From positions 138,210,501 through 138,274,500 of the forward strand of contig JASDFA010000016.1 of NCBI GenBank assembly GCA_035772735.1: a stretch of DNA of 64,000 bases, in the 5' to 3' direction. The position numbers were made by a program, and so were the translations under genes. Under the pieces are notes generated by a model. It saw only the letters and a program-made list of their open reading frames with translations, was not told the origin of the DNA and did not search any database. Below, piece by piece: positions 31,740-43,631 of the stretch (within the stretch, counting starts at the first letter, position 1; every line of letters starts with the position of its first letter). Origin of the DNA: Datura wrightii. Its lineage: Eukaryota > Streptophyta > Magnoliopsida > Solanales > Solanaceae.

Positions 31740-33136
31740 CAAATAAAGAAAGAAGGCATTAATGTCACTAAGTCTGCCAATAAACAGAGCAAAATATGGA
31801 TAGTCCCTTTAAGAGACGGTCCAAACATCCAGTAGTCAAGAAGTATCTTTGCGGTCCAGAAACCACTCCCGGGTAGTTGGCAACTGATGAGCCAAAGGAT
31901 GGACCATCTTTCCAAAAGATGGTTCGTCATTCAGAATCAAGTTGAAATACTTAAAGAGATAATTGACAAAGGAAATGTTGGACTGTCCTTCCAAAAGATA
32001 ATCCATCAATCAAGAGACAGACAGAGGCTAGCCAGAATCCTAATTCAAGTGACGGATTAAAGATGGATTATCTTTCCAAAAGATGGTCTTTCCCTGCAAA
32101 TCCGGGACCCTCTGAATTTAAATGAAATTGGGATTTAGAAGCCTAATATAAATGGGATAGATAAAAGATGGTCTTTTTCCTTCTTTTTCAGATATAGTTA
32201 ATGGGATAGATAGATAGAATTCTAGATAAAAAAGTAGATAATCTAGCTAGTTTTTCGTTAAATTTGTAATTGAAGATTGAGTCATCAATTCAAGTTTTTT
32301 TCTCTCATTCTTAGTTCTATTGGTAAGAATATTCAGTTACTTACTTTCTTCTTCTTCTCTTGCTATGGGTAACTAAACCTAGATCTAGGTTTGTGAACTC
32401 TAATAATCTCAATTGGGTAAAATTGATTGTGGGCTTAAGAAAATTTGATTAATTTGAGTTGTAAAGTGTGATTGGTAATAAAAGTTATTCAATCCTGCCT
32501 AATTACCTTTATTGTGCTTGAAAGAGCCAATTTAGGTTGCGTTAGCATCAATTAATAATAACTCAAGGCTCTACCCCTTATTTAATAAATTTACCTAGAC
32601 ATCTGAGGAATCTAATTGGCAAAATACAATCAGATAGAATAGAGTTCTCTTCAATTTGATAAAATTGATGTAGATTGACACCATTGGTGTTGTTGAAAGA
32701 CACACATTGGTTGCCTAAGTTGATTTCTTGCATATTCATCAAAAGCCCTTTTTCAATTTGCCTTGTTAAGTGATTTAGAGGGGTCAATCCAAATTTGGGA
32801 ACACTTCTCTAGTTTTTCTCATTATTGAATTAATCCTCAAGCATTTACATTGATTAGTTATAGTTATATTCTCTTAACCCTAATTTGAATAGAATATCAA
32901 CTTTTAAATTTGGATTAAAAATTTCTACATAGTCTGGCCGTAAAAAATCTTTGTTGGGTATTATATTTGCATAGACCACATACACTTTCAAATTGGAGTG
33001 AATATGGGTGATAGTCAAATTTATGGTGCGATTATCGAGGGTTTTGACATAGGCCTTATGTAGCATTTTTGATTTAATTTATTTGATTGGATCTATTCTT
33101 TTACTTTTACTTTACTTTATTATTTGAAGCAGGAGT
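31740..33136 (+). mobile_element. Element G: LTR-like promoter and leader of a Tat/Athila-type element
   Basis: The region carries palindromic modules, a TATA box and a long T-rich leader (blocks such as TAATAATAACTCAAGGCTCTA and CAATTTAGGTTGCGTTAGC) that leads into the G gag. I could not fix the LTR ends or find a TGGCGCC primer site, so that part is probably deleted or too decayed. Confidence 0.5.
31893..32153 (+). promoter_or_regulatory. G LTR promoter: AAAGATGG palindromic modules plus TATA box
   Basis: The arms ACCATCTTT and AAAGATGGT with a 3-base spacer lie at 31903-31923. Variants occur near 31985-32010 and 32061-32090 (TATCTTTCCAAAAGATGG). TATAAAT follows at 32147-32153. The same kind of module recurs at 53240-53460 before another env-position ORF. 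Confidence 0.55.
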
Positions 33137-33671
33137 ATGTGGCTACCGCAAGCAGAGGTGGACAATGTGTTTGCGGTGGTCAATGATGAGGTTGACAATG
33201 TAAGTGAAATTGTGCTGCCAAGCGTTAATTCTACTTCTTTCTAGATAGGTGGTGGCATTTACACTATGCTCAAAGCTAATGGCCACTTTCATAACTCCAC
33301 AGACAATGATCCTCATTAGTATCTAAAGAATTTCTTGGAGGTTTGCAGCCTTCACAAATAGAACTTCTCAAATGATGCCATTCGACTAAGGATTTTCAAA
33401 TAGTCCTTGGCTGGAGAAGCTCGATAGTGGTTGCACCGATTGCCTCCAAATTCAATTGACACTAGTAGGAACTCGTCAATGTGTTCCTCAAGAAGTGGTT
33501 TCTTCCAAGCAAGAAGGTGGAGTAGCGGGACAAGATCTTCTACTTTTGAAAGCTCCCTGGGGAGAAACTCTTTGAGGCATGGGAACGTCTCAAGTAGTAT
33601 ATACTTAGGCATCCCAACCATGGGTTCCTTGAGGATATTTTGCTTTAAAAGTTCTACATTGGCTTGGATCC
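33137..33671 (+). pseudogene. Gag, 5' part (element G), split by F
   Basis: Decayed plus-strand Gag of the plant retrotransposon gag family. It starts MWLPQAEVDNVFAVV and carries NFLEVCSLHK, NDAIRLRIF, SLAGEAR, WLHRLPPNSID, then in shifted frames EAWERLK and RHPNHGFLEDIL, ending FYIGLDP at the F insertion. Several stops and at least one frameshift interrupt it. The antiparallel open frames here are shadows. The gene resumes at 43323. Confidence 0.75.
33667..33671. repeat. TSD GATCC, left copy (element F)
   Basis: GATCC precedes the TGTTACACC end of F and recurs at 43318-43322 after GTGACA, within the codons for the LDP residues of the G gag. Confidence 0.92.
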
Positions 33672-35827
33672 TGTTACACCCCGTAAGTTCTTGACACTTA
33701 GTTGGCCTATTCACATGTTGGTTAAGAGTTTTAAAATGCCATATGTCCGAGAAAAGGGCCCGAGGAGAGACCGGACTAGCGCCAAGTCAGAGCGTCACAA
33801 GGCAAATGCAACTTATAAATCATATTCGACAAATGCGACTTATAAATTGCATTCGAAAAATGCGACTTTAAGGCCCCAAGTATATAAAGGTCTCCCACTT
33901 CATTTTTAAGTCACTTTTCATTTTATTTCCAGCAGAAACAACCAGAAAACAGAGGAGAATGAGGGTTCAACATAAATATTCGTCCGATTACGCTGTCAAA
34001 TGCAGTCCAAACTCAAATTAACTTCGGGTAGCGAAGTATAAAGCTGCCAGGAGCATTCCTACGGAGTTAGTTTCGCGAAATTCGGCCGGCGAATCATCGT
34101 CACACACCGAGCTAAGGTAAGTAGAATTGCTCCAAACTAGTGTTAATATACTCCCACCATTAAAGTGAGTATTTCTTCCTTCTAGACCCTCAAGAAATAG
34201 AGTGTTTTTAGCCGTTCTTCGATAAGTCGAAGAATAGCCAGTAGGTATAGCCATACTATGGTTTCTTTCCAAAATAATAGTAGAATTAATTCTATTCTTT
34301 CGTGAATATGAATACAATTGGGAGAAATAGCTGAATACTAGTTGAGCTACGCCAGTTAATCAGAAAGTCGGCAGTTGAGGTATGTAAAGCCAGTTTCTTT
34401 CGACAAGCTAGTAGTTCTAGTATAAAAAAATAGTACGAATTTCAGTAGAGTGTTTCAAAAGTCGTATATTATGTTTAGTATGAAATTTTGTAAGCATGTT
34501 AGAAATATAAAACAATATAAGTCCCAGCAGAATATTCCAGAAATACTATTACAAATTTAATATATTTCAGTATCAGATTTAGTACATTTTAATATGAGAT
34601 TCAGAACAGAATACCAAAACATAAATATTATTATCAGATCCAGTATATATATTACATGTGCCTATTGCTATCTGTGGAGACATGATTGCTCTGTGAGGAT
34701 ACGTCGCTCTTCAGAGTGGAATGTCGTCCGCCAATGGATGAAGATGGGATGCAGATTCCCCATAGCAGGCTGATTAGCACTATACCACACCTCCAGTTGA
34801 GCGCTTGCGCTCGGGGTGTAGATTTCAGATTTCAAATTATACATTTCAGATTTAAGATTTCAGGAGTCCTCCGGACTCAGATACAGCTATGGTCAGGGGC
34901 CCAATGAGCCCAAGTTGCATACCCAGGGGGCTGGCAGGATGCTCATAGTTACGAGGTGGATGGTATGACCTGGGTAGGGGTATATAGATTGTGTGTTGGT
35001 TGGTACCTTACGACTTATGGGGGCTGGTAAGGTGCTTGTATGCTATGTTGTGTTAGTTATTAATAGATAGAAAGTAGACCGCCATGTTATCAGGTATGAC
35101 TCTTACTCTCTTTAGTAAAGTTACGCTCTTTTCAGTCAGTCTCAGCCCGTCTCCTATTACTTCAGTATCTATCAGTATTATTGTTTGCTTTCAGTTATTT
35201 TTAGTTATTGCTTTGCATACTCAGTACCAGTGGTACTGACGCCCGTTTTGGGGCGTTGCATTACTTTCCTGTAGGTACACATAGATGAGGAGCAGATCCC
35301 TCGTAGTTCCAGTCAGTGATACAGAGCCTTCAGCTCCTTTCATCTGGAGCTTGAAAGATAGAGGTTACTCTCCTTTTAATTGTACAGTATGGGTAGGACG
35401 GGGCCCTGTCCTAACCATCTTATTATTCTTCGAGGCTTGCAGATTGTATCATATTCCCTATGGTCAGATTGTATGTGATGGCCATGTGGGGCCTTATTCA
35501 GTTGTTAGTTGGTGGCCTTGTCAGTCACAGATCAGTTTAGTGCTCGATTTCATTTCTCAGATATAACTAGACAGCATGGTGGCCTTGTCAGCCTGCATAG
35601 GATCCCTTGTAGTTGGTTGTTCTAGTTAGCTATTTATATCCTTACAAGTGGCTATAGGCCTTGTCGACTGGAGGCAATGTTCATAACCGTTATATAGCCC
35701 GTCATTTTCTTGAATCCAGAGTTCGAGCCAGCCTGGCACCAGAAGTGCTTAGGCTTAGTTAGTCCAGTACTCCAGGTCCTAGTAGGGCACCAGGTGCCAG
35801 TCATGCCTCCCAAGGTGGGGTATGGCA
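33672..35827 (+). repeat. 5' LTR of element F
   Basis: It runs from TGTTACACCCC to GTATGGCA (the 3' LTR ends GTGACA), 2156 bases. It contains a short palindromic minisatellite (about 33800-33875), TATATAAAG (33881-33889) and a long leader with the TACCAGTGGTACTGACGCCC palindrome (about 35225-35244). Confidence 0.92.
33800..33889 (+). promoter_or_regulatory. F 5' LTR promoter: palindromic minisatellite plus TATA box
   Basis: There are about two and a half units of roughly 27 bases. Each unit contains AATGCGA and TCGCATT-like arms around CTTATAAA. A TATA box follows. The 3' LTR has more units. It occupies the position that the GTGTCACGGAG module has in D. Confidence 0.7.
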
Positions 35828-35831
35828 ATCT

Positions 35832-35846
35832 TGGTATCAGAGCAGG
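35832..35846 (+). promoter_or_regulatory. Primer-binding site (element F)
   Basis: TGGTATCAGAGCAGG lies four bases after the LTR, the initiator tRNA-Met type. Confidence 0.9.
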
Positions 35847-36040
35847 TCATATCCCAGTGAGTCTGCAAGCTGTGCTAAGTAGAGTTTTGTCTATGGATGT
35901 GTTGTGCACCACATACTATTGACAGGAGGCTTCAAGGCATGTTAGGATGGTTACGCTTTCTTCTTATTCAGTCGTGCTATAGAGAGGTACAATATAGGGT
36001 TGAGTCCCTAAAGCTTACTATACTCTTTAGTTACAGGTAA

Positions 36041-37400
36041 AATGTCAGATCAACGACATCCTATTACAGGCAGAAGACTGGATACAGCAGCAGGAGAGGG
36101 CACCAGCAGGATGCCTCAGCCTCAATTAGAATCAACCCGATCTGAGGGTGATACGGAGGCATTATCCCGACCTTCCCAGTAGTCTCCGTTACGTCAGGAG
36201 CCGCTTGGGACAGCCGATGTGACGACACCACCTCCGGCAGTTCCTATACCTATACCATCTGACTAGGAGGTCAATAGTTCAATAGTCATGTTAGCACAGA
36301 TAATGGCTGCTCAGCGTCAATCGATGCCATCTACAGCTGCAGAATCATCAGGAGGGCCCGATAGTTCAAGGGTCCGAGAATTCCTGGCATTAAGTCCCCC
36401 GCAGTTTACAGGGGCAGATCAAATAGAGGATCCCCAGGATTTCCTAGATTAGATGCAGAGGATTTTCAGGGTAATGTATGCCACATCCATAGAGTCAGTT
36501 GAATTGGTGGTATTTCGGTTACAGGACATCGCTGTATTGTGGTATGAGAGTTGGGAGAGGTCTCGAGGGAGAGATGTTTCCCCTCCGACCTGGCCCAGCT
36601 TTTCTGAGGCTTTTCTAGATCATTATCTACCACAGGAGATTCGACAAGCCTGGGTTGATCAGTTTTTACACCTAGAGCAGGGGGCAATGAGTGTTCGAGA
36701 ATACGCCCTGCGGTTTGATTCATTGGCCCGATATGCTCCAGCCTTTGTGGATACCATGCCATCCAGAGTAAACCATTTTATTATGGGGATAAATCCAGAA
36801 TATGTTGAGACTTGTATTACAGCTACTCTGCGAGAGGACATGGATATTGCCCAAGTACAGGCATTTGCTCAAAATATTGAGGGCATCAGATGATGAAAAT
36901 GTGTGATCAGGAGAACCAGTCAGGAACAACGCCGCAGAGACATTCCAGATGATTTTCAGGGGGAGGCCCGGGATAGGGCGCCTAGACCCCCGCCTCCATC
37001 ACAACAGCAGAGGGGCAGGTCCAGTCGCCGAGGGCAGTCAGAGTCCGACGGTAGTTCGCGAGTAGTAGGTTCACCACAATAGAGGAGGGAAGAGCAGAGC
37101 AGGTATACACTATCACTTTGCCCTATTTGCAGCTGACGCCACTCTGGAACTTGCAGATACGGCTCCACAGGATGTTACATTTGTGGCCAGAAGGGTCATC
37201 TGATGAGAGATTATCCGGCTAAGGGTCAGGGTGACCAGGATCGATAGGATAGGTCATCAGCGGGGTCACGAGCTCCAACATCCCCGGCAGGGCGTAGGCC
37301 CTCAGTTTCAGCAGGTCGAGGCTGAGGCAGATTAGGGGCCTCCAGTTCAGGTGCGGGCCCAGACCGTACCTATGCATTATCGGGGAGACAAGATTCATAG
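36041..37400 (+). pseudogene. Gag (element F)
   Basis: It starts at ATG 36041 (MSDQRHPITGRR). The retrotransposon gag domain covers about 36360-36890: REFLALSPPQFTGADQIEDPQDFLD, then WYESWERSRG, WPSFSEAFLDHYLP, EYALRFDSLARYAP and NHFIMGINPEYVE. A CCHC knuckle follows (CYICGQKGHLMRDYP near 37165-37210), in which the last cysteine appears as tyrosine. Stops, mostly TAG, interrupt it at about 36180, 36264, 36450 and 36890, and several more lie in the linker to protease. Gag would form the cytoplasmic particle and bind element RNA. Confidence 0.88.
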
Positions 37401-40400
37401 TCATCACCAGATGTTTTGATAGGTATACTGACTATTTTCTCTTACCCTACTTATGTGTTGATAGATCCGGGATCCACCTTGTCCTACGTTACACCATTAG
37501 TGGCTCAGAAGTTTAGTATTGTGCCAGAATTGCTTCGACGACCTTTTTCAGTATCTACACCCATTGGTGACTCTATTATAGCCAAAAGGGTGTATCGGGG
37601 GTGTACAGTAGAGGTTGCCAGCCGTCAGACTACAATAGATTTGGTAGAGCTAGAGATGGTTGATTTTGATGCCATCATGGGTATGGATTGGTTAGCTCCG
37701 TGTTATGCCAATGTTGAGTGTTGTACCAAGACTTTCCGATTCCACTTTCTAGGGGAGGCAGTACGGGAGTGGAAAGGTAGTACAGTTATGCCAAAAGGTA
37801 GGTTTATTTCCTATCTTTGGGCGAGAAAGTTGATAGCAAAGGGGTGTATTTACGACATTGTCAGAGTTCAGGATGTTCGGGAAGAGCCTCCGACTCTTCA
37901 GTCTGTTCCAGTGGTTAATGAGTTCCCCGATGTATTTCCAGATGAGCTCCCTGGTATTCCCCCAGAAAGGGAAATTGATTTTTCAATTGATCTATTACCA
38001 GGCACTCAGCTTATATCAATACCCCTTTATCGGATGGCTCCTGCGGAACTCAGAGAACTAAAGGAGCAGTTGAAAGATTTGCTAGATAAGGGCTTTATTA
38101 GGCCAATTACCTCACCTTGGGGTGCGCCAGTTTTGTTTGTGAGAAAGAAGGAAGGCTCCCTCCGTATGTGTATAGACTATCGACAACTGAACAAAGTCAC
38201 AGTCAAGAATAAGTACCCGCTTCCCAGAATAGAAGATTTATTCGATTAGTTACAAGGAACAAGGTATTTCTCCAAGATTGACTTAAGGTCCGGATATCAT
38301 CAGGTTCGGGTTCGTGAAAGAGATATTCCAGAGACTGCCTTTAGGACCAGATATGTCCACTTTGAATTCTTAGTCATGTCCTTTGGGCTGATGAATGCTC
38401 CAATAGTATATATGGACCTGATGAACAATATTTTCAGGCCATACCTAGACTTGTTCGTGATAGTGTTTATCGATGATATTCTGGTGTATTCTCGCTCAGA
38501 GGCAGACCACCAGGATCATCTGTGGATAGTGCTCCTGATTCTCAGAGAACGCCAGCTATATGCCAAGTTTTCTAAATGTGAGTTTTGGTTGAATTCAATA
38601 GCCTTTTTGGGTCATATCATGTCGGATGCTGGTATACAGGTAGATGCACAGAAGATAGAAGCAGTAAAAACATGGCCCAGACCTACCACTCCGACCGAGA
38701 TACGCAGTTTCCTAGGATTAGCCGGGTACTACAAAAGGTTTGTGGAAGGATTTTCCACTTTAGCAGCACCTCTGACCAAAATGACGCAGAAGGCAGCAAA
38801 ATTCCAGTGGACTGAGGCTTGTGAGCAGAGCTTCAAGGAATTGAAAGATAGGTTAACATCAGCTCCAGTGTTAGCATTGATAGAAGGTACAGAAGGTTAT
38901 GCAGTTTATTGTGATGCTTCGGGTGTTGGGTTAGGATGTGTGTTGATGCAGCATGGTAAAGTAATAGCTTACGCTTCCAGACAGCTGAGGAAACATGAAA
39001 AGAACTATCCTACCCATGACCTGGAATTGGCCGCAGTGATTCACGCCTTACAGATATGGAGACATTACTTGTATGGGATCCACGTGGATATTTTCACTAA
39101 TCATAAGAGCCTACAGTATATCTTCACCCAGAAAGAGTTGAATTTGCGGCAGTGTTGCTGGTTAGAGCTATTGAAAGACTATGATGTGAATATTCTGTAT
39201 CACCCAGGGAGAGCTAATGTGGTGGCAGATGCCCTTATCCATAAATCTATGGGAAGTTTGGCACACTTACAGCTTGAGCAGTGGGAATTAGCCCAGGAAT
39301 TGCATCAGTTAGCCAATTTAGCTGTTCGTGTAGCAGAAACAGAGGATAACAGAGCGGTAATCCAAAACACTGCAGTGTCGTCTTTAGTCATGGAAGTAAA
39401 GGAACGACAGTGTGAAGATCCTAGCCTGGCTCGGGTTAGAAATAGAGTTCAACAAGGAGAGGTGATAGATTTTCAGACAACTGAGGATGGGGTATTGCGA
39501 TATAAAGATCACCTATGTGTTCCAGACATTGTAGGGCTTCTCCAGCAGATTATGAGCGAGGTACATTATGCCCGTTATCTCTCCACCCAGGTTAGATGAA
39601 AATGTACCACGGTATAAAAGAAATCTACTAGTGTCCAGGAATGAAGAAGGGGATAGCAGAATTCGTAGCTCAGTGTCCCAACTGCCAGCAGGTAAAAGTT
39701 GAACATCAAAAACCAGGCGGACTGACTCAGGATATAGCTGTGCCTCTATGGAAATGGGAAGCAGTAAATATGGATTTTGTAGTAGGATTACCCCGCAACA
39801 GGCGTAGATATGATTTGATCTGGGTGATTATTGACAGACTGACAAAATCAGCTCATTTTCTGCCAGTAAGGGCTATCTTTTCCGCCGAGGATTATGCTGA
39901 GCTGTATATCAGAGAAATAGTCAGGTTGCATGGTGTTCCAGTGTCCATTATCTCCGACAGAGGGGTGCAATTTACAGCTATATTCTGGCATCATTTCAGA
40001 GAGGCTTGGGGACGCAGGTTAACCTGAGCACAACTTTTCATCCTCAGACAGATGGGCAGGCAGAACGCACCATTCAAACGCTCGAGGATATATTGTGAGC
40101 ATGTGTGTTGGATTTTGGAGGTAGCTAGGATGAACATTTACCACTCATTGAGTTCACTTATAATAATAGTTACCATTCAACTATTCAGATGGCGCCTTAT
40201 GAGGCATTATATGGGCGAAAGTACAGATCTCCAGTTGGTTGGTTTGAGGTAGGAGAATCAGCATTGATTGGGCTAGATATCATTCATCAGTAAGAGGAAA
40301 AAGTAAAGCTTATCAGAGAACATTTACTGACTGCTCAGAGCCGCTAGAAATCTTATGCTGACATGCGGCACAGAAACTTGGAATTTAATGTGGGTAATTG

Positions 40401-40812
40401 GGTGTTTCTGAAAGTTTCGCCGATGAAGGGTGTAATGAGATTTGGAAAGAAAGGCAAGCTCAGCCCGAGGTTTGTTGGGCCTTATCATATTCGCCGAAGA
40501 ATAGGCCAAATGGCATATGAGTTAGACTTACCTCCAGAGTTAGAATCTGTCCACCCAGTTTTCCATGTATCAATGCGGAGAAAGTGCATAGGAGATCCCT
40601 CCAAAATTGTCCCAGTCCAAGATGTTCAGGTTACAGAGGAGTTGGCCTATGAAGAAGTTCCAGTAGCCATACTAGACCGGCAGATCCGTAGATTAAGAAG
40701 TAAAGATGTTGCTTCTGTCAAAGTATTATGGTGTAACAGGAACCGAAAGGAAATGACTTGGAAAGCAGAAGAAGATACGAAAGCCAGATACCCTCAGTTA
40801 TTTCAGACTTAG
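37401..40812 (+). pseudogene. Pol: protease, RT, RNase H, integrase, chromodomain-like tail (element F)
   Basis: Protease: VLIDPGSTLSYVTP near 37440 and DFDAIMGMDWL near 37665. RT: FPDELPGIPPEREIDF, YRMAPAELRELKEQLKDLL, MCIDYRQLNK, a TAG in LFD/LQGT (38247-38249), YFSKIDLRSGYHQ, and FIDDILVYSR with both catalytic aspartates (about 38470). RNase H: VYCDASGVG, THDLELAAV, TNHKSLQYIF. Integrase: the zinc domain is broken by stops (39590-39640) but keeps CPNCQ. The core has MDFVVGLP, SDRGVQFT and, after a frameshift near 40015, QTDGQAERTIQ. The tail ILDRQIRRLRSKDVASVKVLW...EMTWKAEED near 40670-40800 is chromodomain-like, which in chromoviruses steers integration. The ORF ends YPQLFQT. Coding sequence is much better kept than in D. 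Confidence 0.92.
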
Positions 40813-41046
40813 TTAGTTAGAGGAATGTTGATATTGCTGTTTTATGAGTTGCTTTATATTCATGTGTATGAGTGAGATGTTGACTTCAGTTTATTATGTA
40901 ATGCACGCTATAGTATTATATAGAGTACATGTATTGGACTTTTCTGCGTTTCAGGATTTTTGAGATAGTCCATATTACAGGGGAAACTCTACCAAAATTT
41001 TTCCAAAAAAGGTAGAGCAAGTTAAAAATATCTGTAAATGGAAGTT

Positions 41047-41082
41047 AACATTCGAGGACGAATGTTCTTAAAGGGGGAAGGA
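41047..41082 (+). promoter_or_regulatory. Pre-PPT hairpin and polypurine tract (element F)
   Basis: The arms AACATTCG and CGAATGTT around AGGA (41047-41066) form an 8-bp stem. The tract AAAGGGGGAAGGA follows directly before the LTR. Confidence 0.86.
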
Positions 41083-43317
41083 TGTTACACCCTGTAAGTT
41101 CTTGACACTTAGTTGGCCTATTCGTATGTTGGTTAAGAGTTTAAGAATGCCATACGTGCGAGAAAGGCCCGGGGAGAGACCGGACAAGTGCCAAGTCGGA
41201 GCGTCACAAGGCAAATGCGACTTATAAATCACATTCAACAAATGCAACTTATAAATTGCATTCGACAAATGCGACTTATAAATCGCATTCGACAAATACG
41301 ACTTAAAGGCCCAAGTATATAAATGCCTCCCACTTCATTATTAAGTCACTTTTCATTTTATTTCCAGTAGAAATAACCATAAAATAGAGGAGAACGAGGG
41401 TTCAACATAAATATTCGTCCGATTACACTGTCTAACGCAGTCCAAACTCGAATTAACTTCAGGTAGCGAAGTATAAAGCTGCCGGAAGCATTCCTGTGGA
41501 GTTAGTTTCGTGAAATTCGGCCGGCGAATCGTCATCACACCGAGCTAAGGTAAGTGGAATTGCTCCAAACTAGTGTTAATATACTCCCAGCATTAAAGTG
41601 AGTATTTCTCCCTCTATACCCCTGAGAAATAATGAGTTTTCGGCCATTCTTCAGAAAGTCGAAGAATAGGCAGTAGGTATAGCCATAATATGGTTTCTTT
41701 CCAAAATAATAATAGAATTAATTTTATTCTTTCGTGAATATGAATACAGTTGGGAGAAATAGATGAATACTAGCCGAGCTACGCAGTCAATCAGAAAGTC
41801 GGCAGTTGAGGTATGTAAAGCCAGTTTCTTTCGGCAAGCTAGTAGCTCTAGTATAGAAAAGTAGTACGAATTTTAGTAAAGTGTTTCAGAAGTCATATAT
41901 TATGTTCAGTATGAAATTTAGTAAGCATGTTCAGTATAAGTCCCAGCAGAATATTCTAGAAATACTATTACAGATTTAATATATTTCAGTATCAGATTCA
42001 GTACATTTCAATATGAGATTCAGAACAGAATACCAGAACATAAATATTATTTTCAGATCTAGTATATATATTACATGTGCCTATTGCTATCTGTGGAGAC
42101 ATGATTGTTTTGTGTTGGGCACCCTTAGAGCTTCCTTGACCGCCCCAGGGTTAATAGCTGTGTCGACTCGCCCGCCAGAGGGTGAGGATACGTCGCTCTA
42201 CGGAATGGCATGCCGTCTACCAGCAGACGAAGATGGGATGCATATTCCCCATAGCAGGCTGATCAACACTATACCAAACCCCCTGTCGAGCGCTTGCGCC
42301 CGGGGTGTAGATTTTAGATTTCAGATTATAGATTTCATATTTCAAATTTCAGGAGTCCTCCGGACTCAGATACAACTATAGTTAGGGGCCCAGCGATCCC
42401 AAGTTGCATACCCAGGGGGCCGGCAGGATGCTCATAGTTACTAGGTAGATGGTGTGACCAGGGTAGGGGTATATAGATTGTGTGCTGGTTGGTACCTTAC
42501 GACTTATAGGGGCTGGTAAGGTGCTTGTATGCTATGTTGTGTTAGTTATTGATAGATAGAAAGTAGACCGCCATGTTATCAGGTATGACTCTAACTCTCT
42601 TCAGTAAAGTTACGCTCTTTTCAGTCAGTCTTAGCCCGTCTCCTATTACTTCAGTATCTATCAGTATTATTGTTTGCTTTCAGTTATTTTTAGTTATTGC
42701 TTTGCATACTCAGTACCAGTGGTACTGATGCCCATTCTGGGGCGCTGCATTACTTGCCTGCAGGTACACATATATGAGGAGCAGATCCCTCATAGTTCCA
42801 GTCAGCGATACAGAGCCTTCAGCTCCTTTCATCCTGAGCTTGAAAGACAGAGGTTTACTCTCCTTTTGATTGTACAGTACAGGTAGACCGGGGCCCTGTC
42901 CCGACCATCTTATTATTCTTAGAGGCTTGCAGATTGTATCATGTTCCCTATGGTCAGATTGTATGTGATGGCCGTGTGGGGCCTTATTCAGTTGTTAGTT
43001 GGTGGCCTTGTCGGTCACAGATCAGTTTAGTGCTCGATTTCATTTCTCAGATATATCTAGACAGCATGGTGACCTTGTTGGCCCGCATAGGATCCCTTAT
43101 AGTTTGTTGTTCTGGTTAGCTGTTTATATCCTTACAGGTGGCTATAGGCCTTGTCGGCATGAGGCTGTGTTTATAGCCGTTATATAGCCCGTCATTTTCT
43201 TGAATCCAGAGTTAGAGCCAGCCTGGCACCAGAAGTGCTTAGGCTAAGTTAGTCCAGTAGTCCAAGTCCTAGTAGGGCACCAAGTGCCAGTCATGCCTCC
43301 CAAGGTGGGGCGTGACA
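41083..43317 (+). repeat. 3' LTR of element F
   Basis: It runs from TGTTACACCC to GTGACA, 2235 bases. It is longer than the 5' LTR mainly through extra minisatellite units and small indels. TATATAAAT lies at 41316-41324. Confidence 0.92.
41205..41302 (+). repeat. Palindromic minisatellite in the F 3' LTR
   Basis: Three full units of about 27 bases and a partial one: AAATGCGACTTATAAATCGC with TTCGAC spacers. Each unit forms an imperfect or perfect 7-bp stem (AATGCGA with TCGCATT). It ends 14 bases before the TATA box. Confidence 0.78.
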
Positions 43318-43322
43318 GATCC

Positions 43323-43631
43323 GTTGCGCAGTCCATGGCAAATAATACGATAGAGGGTTGCTTCATGGACAAGACCTTCAATTGAATTGCCATTATTCAT
43401 GACCGGATTGGAAAACATAACCATGCATGGCATGATGGAGACCAAAGTGGAGGGATGAATGTGGGTACTCCTTTGTTATCTCACTTGATGAGGGAAAACC
43501 AGGATCATGATCAGATGATGGTGGCCATGGCCACCAACATAGCCCTACTAACAAAGAAGTTAATCAACGCTGAGGTTAAAAAGGTGCATGATATGGAAGA
43601 AGACCCAAGTGTGCTCAATATGGGCATGTAT
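43323..43631 (+). pseudogene. Gag, 3' part (element G)
   Basis: This continues the Gag split at 33671: AQSMANNTIEGCFMDKTFN, then HDRIGKHNHAWHDGDQSGG and MRENQDHDQMMVAMATNIALLTKKLI. The run is typical of the region before the zinc knuckle in Athila/Tat gags. It is cut by the LTR of H at 43632. No protease, RT or integrase of G is visible in the window. Confidence 0.75.

Larger units (their letters stand above)
33672..43317 (+). mobile_element. Element F: chromovirus (Tekay/Del type), structurally complete
   Basis: It has 5' LTR, primer site, gag, PR, RT, RNase H, integrase, chromodomain-like tail, hairpin, polypurine tract and 3' LTR in order, flanked by a perfect TSD. Stops and a frameshift in integrase make it inactive. 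Its organisation, hairpin and primer match D, but the LTR promoter region is different. Confidence 0.94.

Noticed and set aside
33431..33694. Competing sense and antisense frames in the G gag
   Set aside because: The plus-strand frames add up to a recognisable Gag. The minus-strand frame has no family resemblance and is a shadow.
33800..33875. Short spaced repeats considered as a CRISPR-like array
   Set aside because: Plant nuclear context, only two to four units, no unique spacers, and position just before an LTR TATA box fit a promoter minisatellite.
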